From: Gemmatimonadota bacterium
GTDB taxonomy: Bacteria; Latescibacterota; UBA2968
Assembly (NCBI GenBank): GCA_002727195.1
Contig: PBWH01000027.1
Span: 118,637-175,449 of the forward strand
Length of the DNA: 56,813 bases
Direction: 5' to 3'
Under the pieces are notes generated by a model that saw nothing but the letters and a program-made list of their open reading frames with translations, ran no database searches and was not told where the DNA came from. This document shows, piece by piece, positions 16,481 through 25,217 of this stretch (positions within the stretch are counted from its first letter, which is position 1; the number at the start of each line of letters is the position of its first letter). The translations under genes were made by a program, and so were the position numbers.

Positions 16481-19400
16481 AGATCACGGAATACGCGATC
16501 TCGAAACGGGTCACGGTCTACGTCCTGGTGGTGCTGATGGTCCTCGCAGGGACGTCGACGTATATGGCGTTGCCGAGGGAGGCGTCGCCCGATATCGAGA
16601 TTCCGTTCATCATCGTGAAGACGGCCTACATCGGAGCGTCGCCGGAGGATGTCGAGAACCTAGTGACGCGAAAGATCGAGAAGAAGCTGCAGGGGCTCGA
16701 GAATGTGAAGGATATGTACTCGACGTCCGCCGAGGGGATTTCGACGATTCAGATCGCGTTCATCGCCGGAATCGACATCGATGATGTGCTGCAGAAGGTG
16801 AAGGACAAGGTCGACCTGGCGAAGCAGGTTCTGCCCGGTGATGCGGAGGATCCGATCGTGTCGGAAGTGAACTTCTCGAACATTCCGATTATGATCGTAA
16901 ATATGTCGGGAGACTACGGGCTGGTGCGGCTCAAAGAGGTTGCCGAGGATCTGTCGGACGAAATCGAGGTGGTCCCCGGTGTTCTCGAAGTTCGGTTGGC
17001 CGGAGGTCTGAAACGGGAGGTGAAGGTGGATGTCGATCCGGACCGGCTGGCCGTCTACGAGATGTCTCTGCAGGACGTGGTCGACGCGATCCAGCGGGAG
17101 AACGTGACGTTGCCGGGTGGCAGCATGGACATCGGGAGTTATCGATACTCCGTTCGTGTTCCCGGTGAAGTGCAGGAGGTGTCCGAGATCGCCGGCCTCG
17201 TGATCAAAGCCGCGAATGGTCGTCCTGTCTACATCCGAGACATCGCCGAAGTGACCTACGGGTTCGCCGAACCCGTCAGCTATGCCCGCCTGAACGCCCA
17301 ACCGTGCGTGAGCCTCTCCGTGATCAAGCGGAGCGGCGAGAACCTGATCGAGATCTCCGATTCCGTAAAGGAACTGCTCACCGAGCTGCAGCCCATGTTC
17401 CCGCCAGGCACGATGGTGTCCGTGCAGGGCGACCAGTCCGAAGACATTCGGATGATGGTGAAGGATCTCGAGAACAACATAATGTCCGGTCTCATCCTAG
17501 TGGTCGCCGTTCTTTTCTTCTTCATGGGATTCCGAAACGCCGTGTTTGCGGGGGTGGCGATTCCGCTTTCGATGCTGATCAGCTTTGTCGTGATCGACGC
17601 CATGGGCATGACGTTGAACATGGTCGTGCTGTTCAGCCTGATCCTGGCGCTGGGCATGCTCGTCGACAACGCAATCGTGATCGTCGAGAACATCTACCGA
17701 CACGTGCAGAACGGGAAGAGCCGTGCCGACGGCGCGTATGTGGGCACGAGCGAGGTGGCCATTCCCGTGATCGCTTCGACTTTGACGACGCTGTGCGCCT
17801 TTGCCCCGATGATCTTCTGGCCGGGCATCATGGGCGAATTCATGAAGTATCTCCCGATCACGCTGATCGTGGCGCTTTCGTCATCGCTGGTGGTCGGGCT
17901 GATCATGAATCCGACGTTCTGCGCCTCCTTTATGCGGGTCGATCCCGTGACGGGCGACGATTCTCGGCTGAATCGCGTACTCGACCGGTACCAGGTCGTG
18001 CTGGATCAGGCACTCGACCGGCCCGGTCGCACCATCCTGCTGGCGTGTTCGACGCTGGTCGGGGTGATCGTCATCTATGGCGTGCTCGGGCACGGCGTGG
18101 AGTTCTTTCCGGATGTGGATCCACGGAAGGCGTATGTCGACGTGCGGGTGCCCTCCGGTACGCGGCTCGAGACCTCCAACCGACTGGTCGATCAGATCGA
18201 AGGCGTTCTGGGCGAGATGTCAGACGTGGATACCTACGTGGCCACTGTCGGCTCATCGGCGGATGCGGAAGACTTCTCGTCGACCGGTGGGTCGCCGCAC
18301 AAGAGCCGCGTCACGCTCGATCTTCTGGATGAGAAGCTTCGAGACCGAACCGGCTTTGCCGTGATCGACGAACTGCGGAGCAAGCTGACGGATATCACGG
18401 GGGCCGAAGTCGAGATAACGAAGGAACGGGTGGGTCCCCCGACGAGACCGCCCATCAACGTCGAACTGGTGGGCGAGGACTTTGACGTGCTGGGGGACCT
18501 TGCATCTCAGGTGAAGCGGATAGTGGCCAAGGTGCCGAGGATCGTCGAACTTAAGGATGACTATGACAAAGGGCGCCCGGAGGTCCGTGTGATCGTCGAC
18601 CGTGAAGCGGCCGCGCTGGCTGACCTGAACACCTCGTTGATCGCGACGACTGTCCGTACGGCCATCTACGGGAACGAAGCGTCAGAGTATCGCGTTGGGG
18701 AAGACGACTTCGATATCCGGGTGCGGTTAAAGGAAGAGGCGCGACAGCGGATCTCGGATCTCGAAAACCTGATGATTGAGAAAGACGGGATTCTTGTACC
18801 CCTTGGCACTGTCGCCCGGATCGAGACCGGTGGAGGGCTCGGTAGTATCAAACGCAAGGATATGAAGCGTGTTGTGGCCGTTTCGGGCAAAGTAGTCGGT
18901 CGGACGACGGATGATGCCCTCCGTGAGGTGCAGAGTATACTGGCCGATTTCGAGATGCCGATCGGATACCGCATCCAGTATACGGGCGAGAATGAGGACC
19001 AGCAGGAGTCGGCGGAGTTTCTGTCGCGCGCCTTCGTGGTGGCCGTGTTCATGATCGCACTCGTGCTGATCACCCAGTTTAACTCGGTTGCCCTTCCCTT
19101 TGTAGTGCTGACGTCGGTGATCCTGTCTCTGATCGGCGTGCTGATCGGCCTGCTCCTTACGGCCACGCCGTTCGGGATCATGATGACAGGGATCGGTGTG
19201 ATCAGTCTTACGGGCATCGTCGTGAACAACGCGATCGTCATGATCGACTATATCCTTCGTCTGAGGCGGGAGGGGATGAGCGATCGGGATGCGATCGTGG
19301 TGGCCGCTCGGACCCGGTTCCGCCCGGTGATCATGACGGCTATCACGACGATTCTGGGGTTGATTCCGCTCGCGACGGGCGTCAGTTTCGATTTTTTCAC

Positions 19401-19596
19401 GCTGACGCTCGAGGTGGGGGGACGCAGCAGCGAGTGGTGGGGTCCGATGGCCAAGGCGGTGGTGTTCGGGCTAGGTTTCGCGACGGTTCTGACCCTCGTC
19501 GTGGTCCCGGTGATGGTCAAGCTGATTTGGTCGATTACAGACTGGCAGGGCGGTAACCAAACGCCGAAACCTCAATTGAACGTGGCTACGGATTGA
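16477..19596 (+). CDS. RND family efflux transporter permease (AcrB/MdtB-like)
   Basis: 1039 residues, the usual RND length, with twelve predicted membrane helices and two large periplasmic loops. Seen: MKITEYAISKRVTVYVLVVL at the N-terminus, LGMLVDNAIVIVENIYRH in TM4 with one acidic proton-relay residue followed by Asn rather than the Asp-Asp of AcrB, and TGIVVNNAIVMIDYI in the second half. It exports hydrophobic or amphiphilic compounds by proton exchange; substrate unknown. The gene is completely intact, unlike several neighbours. It ends in the start region of an oxidoreductase gene. Confidence 0.93.
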   Translation: MKITEYAISKRVTVYVLVVLMVLAGTSTYMALPREASPDIEIPFIIVKTAYIGASPEDVENLVTRKIEKKLQGLENVKDMYSTSAEGISTIQIAFIAGIDIDDVLQKVKDKVDLAKQVLPGDAEDPIVSEVNFSNIPIMIVNMSGDYGLVRLKEVAEDLSDEIEVVPGVLEVRLAGGLKREVKVDVDPDRLAVYEMSLQDVVDAIQRENVTLPGGSMDIGSYRYSVRVPGEVQEVSEIAGLVIKAANGRPVYIRDIAEVTYGFAEPVSYARLNAQPCVSLSVIKRSGENLIEISDSVKELLTELQPMFPPGTMVSVQGDQSEDIRMMVKDLENNIMSGLILVVAVLFFFMGFRNAVFAGVAIPLSMLISFVVIDAMGMTLNMVVLFSLILALGMLVDNAIVIVENIYRHVQNGKSRADGAYVGTSEVAIPVIASTLTTLCAFAPMIFWPGIMGEFMKYLPITLIVALSSSLVVGLIMNPTFCASFMRVDPVTGDDSRLNRVLDRYQVVLDQALDRPGRTILLACSTLVGVIVIYGVLGHGVEFFPDVDPRKAYVDVRVPSGTRLETSNRLVDQIEGVLGEMSDVDTYVATVGSSADAEDFSSTGGSPHKSRVTLDLLDEKLRDRTGFAVIDELRSKLTDITGAEVEITKERVGPPTRPPINVELVGEDFDVLGDLASQVKRIVAKVPRIVELKDDYDKGRPEVRVIVDREAAALADLNTSLIATTVRTAIYGNEASEYRVGEDDFDIRVRLKEEARQRISDLENLMIEKDGILVPLGTVARIETGGGLGSIKRKDMKRVVAVSGKVVGRTTDDALREVQSILADFEMPIGYRIQYTGENEDQQESAEFLSRAFVVAVFMIALVLITQFNSVALPFVVLTSVILSLIGVLIGLLLTATPFGIMMTGIGVISLTGIVVNNAIVMIDYILRLRREGMSDRDAIVVAARTRFRPVIMTAITTILGLIPLATGVSFDFFTLTLEVGGRSSEWWGPMAKAVVFGLGFATVLTLVVVPVMVKLIWSITDWQGGNQTPKPQLNVATD

Positions 19597-19598
19597 AC

Positions 19599-20843
19599 AT
19601 GAAGACGATCAATGTGGGCATCATCGGGGCGGGATACCGCGGCGTGAATACGCTGGCGGAGCGGATTGTGGACGTCAGCGAGGAAACGGGCCTGCGGGTC
19701 ACTCGACTCTGCGACACCCGATCGGATCGGTTGGAAGAATGCCAGGCGTATCTCAGTCACCTGTTTTCGGAACGCGGGATCGATACGGACATTTGCACGA
19801 CAGAGGACGCGGATGCCCTGATTTGTGATGATGCGGTGGATCTAGTGATGGTGACGACGCCCCAGTGCGCGCATCTCGGCCCGGCGGTCACGGCGCTCGA
19901 GTCCGGCAAACGGGTCTACTGCGACAAACCGATCGCCCATACACTCGACGATGCGATTGCGATCCTCGAAGCGGAGCGCCGGACGGAGAACCCGATGATT
20001 CTGGGGTTTACACGTCGGTACGAGGCTCCATGGCGGAAGGCCTACGAGCTCGTTCAGGATGGCACGATCGGCGATCTGCACATGATGCAGGTCCGCGACA
20101 TCATTCCCTTTCACACCTACTTCCACCGGTGGCACCGGAGACGGGCATGGTCGGGTGATGCGATCAACGACAAGTCGTCGCACCACATGGACGTGTTCAA
20201 CTGGTTTGCCGGCTGTCCAGCCGAACAGATCAGTGGGGTCGGTGGTCGACGGGTGTTCGTGGAGAAGGCGGACGCACCCGAGCGATGCCTCGAATGTCAT
20301 CTGGAGTGTCCCTGGCGTGTGAACCCAACCCGTGGACTGGTGAAGAGTCAGGAGGAGCTGTCTCTGACGGGTGATTCGTGGATGAACGCCACGGAAGAGT
20401 ATGATCGGGTAGATAACTGTGTTTACCTGCCGGGAGCCGATATCCTGGACCACGCGTCTTTCCAGATTCGGTATGAAAGCGGGTTAATCGCTTCGCTCTG
20501 GGTCAGCTTCTTCGGGCCCAAGGCTGACGATCAGGAGACATTCGAGCTGATCGGGACGAAGGGACGGATCATCCTGACACGGCATACGGGGATCCTGGGC
20601 ATCGTCACGGACTATGGCGCCTCTCATGAGGTGATCGACTGTAAAAAGGATAATTTCGGGTCCTCGCACTTTGGCGCGGACCTTGAACTCGTTCGAGAAC
20701 TCAAGACCTTCTACGACGGCTCACCGCCTCTGGTGTCGGCCTCCAACGGTTTGGAAGCGGCGCGGCTGATCGAGGCCGGTCTGCGCTCGATCGACAACGG
20801 CGGCGAATTGATCAAGATGAGCGACATACCAACGGTCCAATAA
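19599..20843 (+). CDS. Gfo/Idh/MocA family oxidoreductase
   Basis: 414 residues. The N-terminal Rossmann fold is shown by INVGIIGAGYRGVNTLAER; CDKPIAHTLDD carries the conserved Lys-Pro. A cysteine cluster (RCLECHLECPW) sits near residue 235, seen in a subgroup of these enzymes and possibly metal binding. Such proteins oxidise or reduce sugars and cyclitols with NAD(P). I choose ATG 19599 rather than the TTG six bases upstream. It immediately follows the pump gene and precedes a sulfatase, so a role in sugar breakdown rather than efflux is likelier. Confidence 0.87.
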   Translation: MKTINVGIIGAGYRGVNTLAERIVDVSEETGLRVTRLCDTRSDRLEECQAYLSHLFSERGIDTDICTTEDADALICDDAVDLVMVTTPQCAHLGPAVTALESGKRVYCDKPIAHTLDDAIAILEAERRTENPMILGFTRRYEAPWRKAYELVQDGTIGDLHMMQVRDIIPFHTYFHRWHRRRAWSGDAINDKSSHHMDVFNWFAGCPAEQISGVGGRRVFVEKADAPERCLECHLECPWRVNPTRGLVKSQEELSLTGDSWMNATEEYDRVDNCVYLPGADILDHASFQIRYESGLIASLWVSFFGPKADDQETFELIGTKGRIILTRHTGILGIVTDYGASHEVIDCKKDNFGSSHFGADLELVRELKTFYDGSPPLVSASNGLEAARLIEAGLRSIDNGGELIKMSDIPTVQ

Positions 20844-20898
20844 GAGATTGGCGTTGCTCTGAACCAGTGCAGCAGGCGACAACGTTCGGTGTCTTCGA

Positions 20899-20997
20899 GC
20901 AGGGCTGGACGAAGTCCAGGCCGTATCGAGGCTGGTCCCGTACTTGATGTGGGAAGCCGGATCTAGCTGGTTACGCCGCTCGATACAAGACCTGCTC
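20899..20997. repeat. Structured inverted-repeat element before a sulfatase gene
   Basis: Nested pairs: GAGCAGG with CCTGCTC and GTATCGAG with CTCGATAC, plus an internal perfect hairpin CTGGAC-GAA-GTCCAG. It fills most of the 193-base gap between the oxidoreductase and the sulfatase. It may be a miniature palindromic element or an mRNA leader structure. Confidence 0.4.
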
Positions 20998-21036
20998 GCA
21001 CACACGGCACACCGAGACTCAATAGAGGAAGAACCT

Positions 21037-22491
21037 ATGGCAGACGACAGACCAAACATTCTCCTGATCATGACCGACCAGCAGCGCGGCGACTGTCTTG
21101 GGGTTGACGGACATCCCTTGTTGCAGACGCCCTACCTAGATCACCTGGCTGCATCGGGCGTCCGGTTTTCGAACGGTTACTCGGCCTGCCCGGTATGCAC
21201 GCCTGCGCGCCGCACAGTGTTGACCGGTCGGAAACCAAGCCGTCATGGCGTTCTGGTCAACCACAAGGCGCCGCTGCCGTGGCCGACGCTGGCAAGAGAG
21301 CTCAACGATGCGGGATATCAGACGCATCTAGTGGGGAAGTCCCACTGGGGTCCGTCACCTAATGAGGTTGGGTTCGATTCATACACGAAGGCCGGCGGTC
21401 CAAGACATCCGGGACCCGGTGAGGACAACGAGTATCAGGCGTTCCTGCGCGAGAATGGGGTCACGTCACCCCGGGCGTCCGATGCCCACGGGTGTTACGG
21501 GAACGGATACCCCTCGCGACCGTGGCACCTTGAGGAGCGACTGCACTTCTCGAACTGGATCGCCGATCGGACGATCGACCTGATCGACAACCGCGATCCC
21601 GATCGCCCCTTCTTCATCTGGGCGAACTTCATCCATCCGCATCAGCCCCTGACACCTCCGCAGTTCTACTACGACAAGTATATGGCGATGGATCTTCCCG
21701 AACCTGTCGTCGGCGACTGGTCCCGTGTGTTCGACGAACCCGTGAGGGGACTCGAGCCTGAGCCCTGGAGAATCAGTGTGGAGCCGGCGGTGATGAAGCA
21801 GATCCGGGCGGCCTACTACGGGTGCATCGAGCATATCGATCACCAGATCGCACGGATGACCTGGCACGGGATGCTTCCGGAAAACACCGTCATCGCGTTC
21901 GTATCAGACCACGGAGAGATGCTAGGTGATCACCAGTGGTTTCGGAAACGCAATCCCCTTGAGCCTTCGGCCCGTGTGCCTTACCTGTTCAAGTTCCCGA
22001 AGAGCACGTATGTTCCTCAGGAGCAGGTAATCGACAAACCCGTCGAGTTGATGGACCTGATGCCGACATTCCTAGATGTCGCGGGCCTTCCCATTCCCGA
22101 GACGGTGGATGGTTCGAGCCTGCTGCCCCTTGTGCGCGATGCCGACAGCGACTGGCGAGGGTTCGTCCACGGCGAATGCTGCAACCTGCCGTCGGCGAAC
22201 AGCGGCATGCAATATGTGACGGACGGGAAACGCAAGTTCGCCTGGCTCCCGGGCAGGGGCGAGCAGTTGTTCTTCGATCTGGAGCAGGATCCCAACGAAC
22301 TCAACAACCTGATTGATGACAATAGTCGGGCTCGGGAGATCGCCGTATGGCGTGGCCACCTGATCGCCCAGCTGGTGGACCGACCGGAGGGGTTCACGGA
22401 CGGGTCGGGCCTGAAAAAACTGGATGGGCCGACGACCCCTGTTCTTCAGGACGTGATTACAGAAGCCGAAGAAATCGAGGCTGCGGAGTAA
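21037..22491 (+). CDS. Sulfatase (type I, formylglycine-dependent)
   Basis: 484 residues from ATG 21037 after GAGGAAGAA. RPNILLIMTDQQRGD supplies the N-terminal metal aspartates, and the activation motif is C-T-P-A-R in ACPVCTPARRTVLTG near residue 55, where the Cys is converted to formylglycine. VGKSHWG and FVSDHGEMLGDH give the remaining Lys, His and Asp site residues. No signal peptide is visible, so it may be cytoplasmic or exported otherwise. It hydrolyses sulfate esters, likely on sugars. A maturase is not in the window. A 42-base gap separates it from the TetR gene. Confidence 0.93.
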   Translation: MADDRPNILLIMTDQQRGDCLGVDGHPLLQTPYLDHLAASGVRFSNGYSACPVCTPARRTVLTGRKPSRHGVLVNHKAPLPWPTLARELNDAGYQTHLVGKSHWGPSPNEVGFDSYTKAGGPRHPGPGEDNEYQAFLRENGVTSPRASDAHGCYGNGYPSRPWHLEERLHFSNWIADRTIDLIDNRDPDRPFFIWANFIHPHQPLTPPQFYYDKYMAMDLPEPVVGDWSRVFDEPVRGLEPEPWRISVEPAVMKQIRAAYYGCIEHIDHQIARMTWHGMLPENTVIAFVSDHGEMLGDHQWFRKRNPLEPSARVPYLFKFPKSTYVPQEQVIDKPVELMDLMPTFLDVAGLPIPETVDGSSLLPLVRDADSDWRGFVHGECCNLPSANSGMQYVTDGKRKFAWLPGRGEQLFFDLEQDPNELNNLIDDNSRAREIAVWRGHLIAQLVDRPEGFTDGSGLKKLDGPTTPVLQDVITEAEEIEAAE

Positions 22492-22533
22492 GGGAATTGG
22501 GCACGAAACGCACAAAAAGCAGGATCCCTTAAC

Positions 22534-23166
22534 GTGTCTGTAGAACCAAAAAAGGTCCGCCGAGGTAAGGGGCGACCGACCGACCTAGCCGAGGGTGAGC
22601 TACGTTCGCGCATCACCAGTGAGGCCGCCCGGATTTTCGCCGACATGGGGTATTCGGGGGCGTCCATCCAGGACATCGTCGACGCGGCTGGAACGACCAA
22701 GCCGATGGTCTACTACTACTTCCAGAACAAGGAAGGACTGTACCGGGAAATTTTTCGGACCTACCACGAGTGGGTGACGGAGAAGCAGGGCGAGATCGCG
22801 GAGGACAAGACGTTGTCGACTCAGGAAAAGCTGGTTCGGCTGGTGGATACCCACTTCGAGGCTGTACGGGTGTCACCCAACCGGGCGCGCTTCATGTTCG
22901 CCGCCCATTTCGGGCCCCGAAGCGAGATGCCCGCTGTCAAAGACGAAGACCACGAAGATGTGTTCTTCGGTACGATCGTGGCCCTTGCTGCGGAGGGGGT
23001 CGAACGGGGTGATCTGGAGGGCGATCCGTTCCTGATCGCCCAGGCATTGTTGGGTCAGATTATGATTCACCTGACGTTCCACATATCCGGGCCTCGCCCG
23101 ATTCCACTGACCGATGGTGCGGCCGAACGCGTGGTGGATCAGCTACTGAGTGGGGTGGGGAGCTAG
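22534..23166 (+). CDS. TetR family transcriptional regulator
   Basis: 210 residues with GTG start at 22534, AGGA ten bases upstream. The helix-turn-helix is ASIQDIVDAAGTTKPMVYYYFQNKEGLYREIF near residues 44-75, a canonical TetR N-terminus. The C-terminal domain would bind an unknown ligand. It lies at the end of a same-strand block that starts with the RND pump and includes an oxidoreductase and a sulfatase, so it may repress that block; an inverted repeat before the TolC gene is a candidate operator. Confidence 0.92.
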   Translation: MSVEPKKVRRGKGRPTDLAEGELRSRITSEAARIFADMGYSGASIQDIVDAAGTTKPMVYYYFQNKEGLYREIFRTYHEWVTEKQGEIAEDKTLSTQEKLVRLVDTHFEAVRVSPNRARFMFAAHFGPRSEMPAVKDEDHEDVFFGTIVALAAEGVERGDLEGDPFLIAQALLGQIMIHLTFHISGPRPIPLTDGAAERVVDQLLSGVGS

Positions 23167-23168
23167 TG

Positions 23169-23330
23169 ATGACGAGAACTTACATCGGGACGTATACAAA
23201 GACAGAAGCGAACGTCGAAGGAAAAGCGGAAGGCATTTACATCGCCGATTTCGACGCCGATAGCGGTGCACTGCGTCTGGGCGGTGAGCCGACGTCTGCG
23301 GTCAATCCTTCATACCTGGCTGTAAATCCG
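23169..23330 (+). pseudogene. N-terminal remnant of a lactonase (6-phosphogluconolactonase-like beta propeller)
   Basis: About 55 residues: TRTYIGTYTKTEANVEGKAEG, GIYIADFDADSGALRLGG and NPSYLAVNP, the typical first blade of YbhE/Pgl-type lactonases, which are normally over 300 residues. After the VNP motif the frame runs directly into receiver-domain sequence, so the remaining six blades are gone. The start overlaps the TetR stop. This looks like a deletion fusion. Confidence 0.65.
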
Positions 23331-23635
23331 ATTCTCAAGAGCCAAGGTTACGATGTGCCGCCGCCGTATCTCGCCACCTCGCTGGGCAAGCGCGATGGGG
23401 GGCAGCAAGATTTGTTGACTCTGGACATCTCAACGTGCCCCGGATCAACGTTGTGGATGCGGCGAATGCCTATAAAGCGAAGGACGTGAAGACACCGATC
23501 GTGATAGTGTCTGGTTGGGTGGATGAGATGAAGGCCAAACTGATCGATGCCGGGATTCGGCATTTCGTGTCCAAGCCGTTTATGGCCGAAGGGTTGCTCG
23601 ATGCGGTGAGGGATGCCTTGGGCGAGTGTGACTGA
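23331..23635 (+). pseudogene. Response-regulator receiver remnant, frameshifted
   Basis: Continues in the lactonase frame with ILKSQGYDV and QQDLLTLDIS, the latter resembling the phosphoacceptor Asp strand. The frame then shifts near 23430; the other frame gives VPRINVVDAANAYKAKDV, TPIVIVSGWVDEMKAKL and HFVSKPFMAEGLLDAV, the switch Ser and conserved Lys parts of a receiver. The D-I-S-V-P spacing fits a D-x-x-M-P motif once the shift is bridged. Part of the segment between is not receiver-like, so several events occurred. Confidence 0.6.
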
Positions 23636-23661
23636 TAGCTGTTGAGATAAGCTTAGACTAG

Positions 23662-23694
23662 GGCCTGTGGAGACATGCACGGGCCGTTTTGTTT
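23662..23694 (+). terminator. Probable terminator
   Basis: GGCCTGTG pairs with CACGGGCC (one G-U pair) across an eight-base loop, then GTTTTGTTT. It follows the receiver remnant and faces the converging MR/MLE gene. Confidence 0.65.
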
Positions 23695-23813
23695 AGTCGG
23701 CGCCAGGTGGACAAGGTTCCGCCTGGTAGATTGGGCCTTTGAGCATTCGAAGCCCGTATCAGCACCATACGACGTGACCTTCCACCCAATCGATCTCGGC
23801 GGGCGCTGAGAGA

Positions 23814-24998
23814 CTAGCGATACGGGTAGCGTTCCTTGGGCGGATGCTTGGCCATCCGAGCCTCATCCAGATCCGATCCCAGGCCGGGTCGGGTGGGGAG
23901 CAGCAGGTGACCCTCATCGATCGTGAATGGGTCGGTCATGATGTCATCCCGCCACGGCGCATCGTCCACGTCGAACTCCTGAATGTAGAAGTTCGGAACC
24001 GTCGCGCAAACGTTCGCCGATACGAGCGTGTTGATCGGGCTGTGGCAGTTGTGCGGGGCGAACAGGATGTCGTAAGCGTGCGCGTAGTCCGCGAGCTTCT
24101 TACCCATCGTGATCCCGTTCCAGGCTAGGTCGGGCATGACGATGTCCGACGCGTGCTGTTCCAGGAAGGGCTTGTACTGATGGGCTCCGAACAGGCTCTC
24201 ACCGTGACAGATGGTCGTCGCTGTCGATTCTCGGATCAGCTTCAGGGCGTCGGGGTCGAGGGTTTCCGTTTCCAGCCACATCAGGTCGTAGGGTTCCAAC
24301 GTGCGGGCCAGCTTGATCACGCCGCCGAGTTTGAAGCGAAAGGCGACGTCGAGGGCGATCCCGATGTCCGGGCCAAGTGACTCCCGGAAGGTGCGAATAA
24401 TCGCTTCGGCGCGTCGGAGTACGGAAGGAGGTGCGTCACCGGCGTTCGACTGAAAACGCCACTGGCTGTCCGAGGCGTTGTCCAGATCTTCGAGATCGAT
24501 CAGATTCGTCTTGATCGCTGTATACCCTCGGTCCAGAACTTCCTCGGAAAGTTTTTCCAGGTCTTTCGTCGTGCGAACGGGAGCGACTCCGAATTCCTCG
24601 GCGTGCCGGGCGCGCATTGATCCGCAGTGCGACCAGTACAGGCGTAACCGATCGCGCATCTTGCCGCCGAGAAGCTGCCAGACCGGCGCGTTCAGTACTT
24701 TCCCCCGAATGTCCCACAGGGCTGAGTCGATGCCCGACATCGCCTTCCACGCGATGCCTCCCGTATGCCGACAGTTGGATGCTGCAAGGTCCCACCAGAT
24801 GGATTCCGCATCCATCGGGTCGCGTCCGACCACCCATTCAGACATGAGCTCGATCATCGAGGCGATCGGCTTCGCGGCTCCCCAGTCGGTACAATCGCCC
24901 CATCCCACCGTTCCCGGGTCACTCGTTTCGATCTTCACGAAGGTCCACGGCCTGAAGATACCGTCGACGAAGTAGGTTTTGATCGATGTGATTTTCAT
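23814..24998 (-). CDS. Mandelate racemase/muconate lactonizing enzyme family protein (enolase superfamily)
   Basis: 394 residues. Capping domain MKITSIKTYFVDG and KIETSDPGTVGWGD, then AMSGIDSALWDIRGK, then the barrel. Metal ligands are recognisable as IALDVAF (Asp), WLETETL (Glu) and HGESL (Glu); TAIKTNL holds the second-strand Lys and FAPHNCHSP the His of a dehydratase-type site. It probably dehydrates an acid sugar to a 2-keto-3-deoxy acid. Its sequence is clearly distinct from the other two MR/MLE proteins in the window. It stands alone on this strand. Confidence 0.88.
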   Translation of the reverse strand: MKITSIKTYFVDGIFRPWTFVKIETSDPGTVGWGDCTDWGAAKPIASMIELMSEWVVGRDPMDAESIWWDLAASNCRHTGGIAWKAMSGIDSALWDIRGKVLNAPVWQLLGGKMRDRLRLYWSHCGSMRARHAEEFGVAPVRTTKDLEKLSEEVLDRGYTAIKTNLIDLEDLDNASDSQWRFQSNAGDAPPSVLRRAEAIIRTFRESLGPDIGIALDVAFRFKLGGVIKLARTLEPYDLMWLETETLDPDALKLIRESTATTICHGESLFGAHQYKPFLEQHASDIVMPDLAWNGITMGKKLADYAHAYDILFAPHNCHSPINTLVSANVCATVPNFYIQEFDVDDAPWRDDIMTDPFTIDEGHLLLPTRPGLGSDLDEARMAKHPPKERYPYR

Positions 24999-25217
24999 AC
25001 TTGTCTGAGCCTACGTGTAGGGGTCGGTTATATGCATTTGACGAGACCGTAGGCTTCCCTTCTCCTGCACAGTGGGAGAGGGAGCCCGACTCAGCCTGGT
25101 CAACCGTAAAAGGCTCATTCCTCAATCCAACTCGTCACGTCCCGGTTCACCTGCGTCGCCGCGTGGATGACATCCTCCACCACCGGTCGTCCGTTTGTGT
25201 CGTCTCGTAGACATCGT

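Noticed and set aside
17304..18332. 342-residue plus-strand frame inside the RND gene
   Set aside because: Arginine-rich shadow; the RND frame has clear family motifs throughout.
25015..25217. Possible gene tail on the minus strand (GRPVVEDVIHAATQVNRDV)
   Set aside because: Only about 35 protein-like residues without start or family match; could be a remnant but not supportable.
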